Part shown: positions 7,660 through 7,743 of the stretch, piece after piece
Numbering within the stretch: position 1 is the first letter of the stretch
Layout: each line of letters starts with the position of its first letter
Assembly: GCA_964615975.1 (NCBI GenBank)
Contig: CAZTTH010000091.1
Coordinates: 1-7,743 of the forward strand
Direction of reading: 5' to 3'
Length of the DNA: 7,743 nt
DNA from: CAZTTH01 sp964615975
GTDB taxonomy: Bacteria; Verrucomicrobiota; Lentisphaeria; JABSQK01; JAJFLO01
The notes under the pieces: generated by a model
What the model saw: the letters and a program-made list of their open reading frames with translations, nothing else
Told to the model about the DNA's origin: nothing
Database searches by the model: none
Program-made: the position numbers and the translations under genes

Positions 7660-7742
7660 GCTTCAAAACGCGTCGGCGCCCCATCGGCCAACATGCCCAT
7701 TGCCGCCAGCGTGCGCTCTAATGGTCGAGTACACCCCATCCC
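7563..7742 (-). pseudogene. N-terminal fragment of the same transposase, displaced by a frameshift
   Basis: This frame enters from the right edge (ATG at 7739-7737 is the first start seen, but the gene may begin beyond it) and reads MGCTRPLERTLAAMGMLADG, continuing through FEACVDVSYGG and LCVLPTLLANGLL to TGA at 7565-7563. From memory, the same transposase family has a closely similar stretch directly before the KGYYTVAH-type sequence, which here lies in the main frame. The main frame is at -1 relative to this one, so a one-base deletion (or two-base insertion) between about 7593 and 7563 would explain the break. I see no canonical X XXY YYZ slippery heptamer there, so decay or a sequencing error is more likely than programmed frameshifting. 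Confidence 0.6.
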
Positions 7743-7743
7743 C

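Noticed and set aside
7563..7662. Programmed -1 frameshifting joining the two transposase frames
   Set aside because: No canonical slippery heptamer lies in the overlap; the GGGGGA run would shift too early and lose the conserved LPTLLANGLL stretch.

Overview
The window holds two large convergent genes and two damaged gene starts. A very large secreted multidomain protein is encoded on the plus strand (about 271-5943). A DDE-type transposase lies on the minus strand (about 7742-6031). An 87-base gap with a small hairpin separates their 3' ends. The first 80 bases hold the tail of a possible upstream reading frame. Base composition is balanced, and there are no RNA genes or CRISPR arrays that I can see. 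The architecture (M23 peptidase + FN3 + PKD + SdrD-like + choice-of-anchor-D-like domains, with a C-terminal GWN-type domain) and the transposase type suggest an environmental Gram-negative bacterium, perhaps Planctomycetota/Verrucomicrobiota/Omnitrophota or Desulfobacterota-like. That assignment is a weak inference from memory of such proteins; the window has no phylogenetic marker.

Left end (1-270). A compact element of about 110 bp has perfect 20-bp terminal inverted repeats (101-120 and 194-213) and is bordered by a direct repeat CAAGAAT (95-101 and 212-218). It looks like a MITE or other non-autonomous insertion. Removing the element and one repeat copy joins ATG at 79 in frame to the big gene. 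This restores an N-terminus that begins MKGSDPRITKRN, has a Shine-Dalgarno-like GGAG in front, and shares an ATGA overlap with the upstream frame. As the sequence stands, the reading frame from ATG 79 stops at TAA 121-123 inside the element, so the giant gene has been cut from its apparent native start.

Middle (271-5943). The protein has a hydrophobic export segment, three short SPVVSYxY repeats, an M23/LytM metallopeptidase domain with all metal and catalytic residues present, FN3 and PKD domains, and a long helical region with hydrophobic stretches. A chain of beta-sandwich-like domains follows, then calcium-type Asp motifs and a duplicated C-terminal GWN...WxWNG module. It is probably an extracellular or cell-surface protein that cleaves peptidoglycan or another peptide substrate while binding surfaces.

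Right end (6031-7743). The transposase has its catalytic D, D and E and a complete C-terminus, but its N-terminal part continues in a different frame (7742-7563). This fits a one-base deletion, so the element is probably inactive. Together the two ends show a locus worked over by mobile DNA: a small element at the start of the surface-protein gene and a decayed insertion sequence just after its end.
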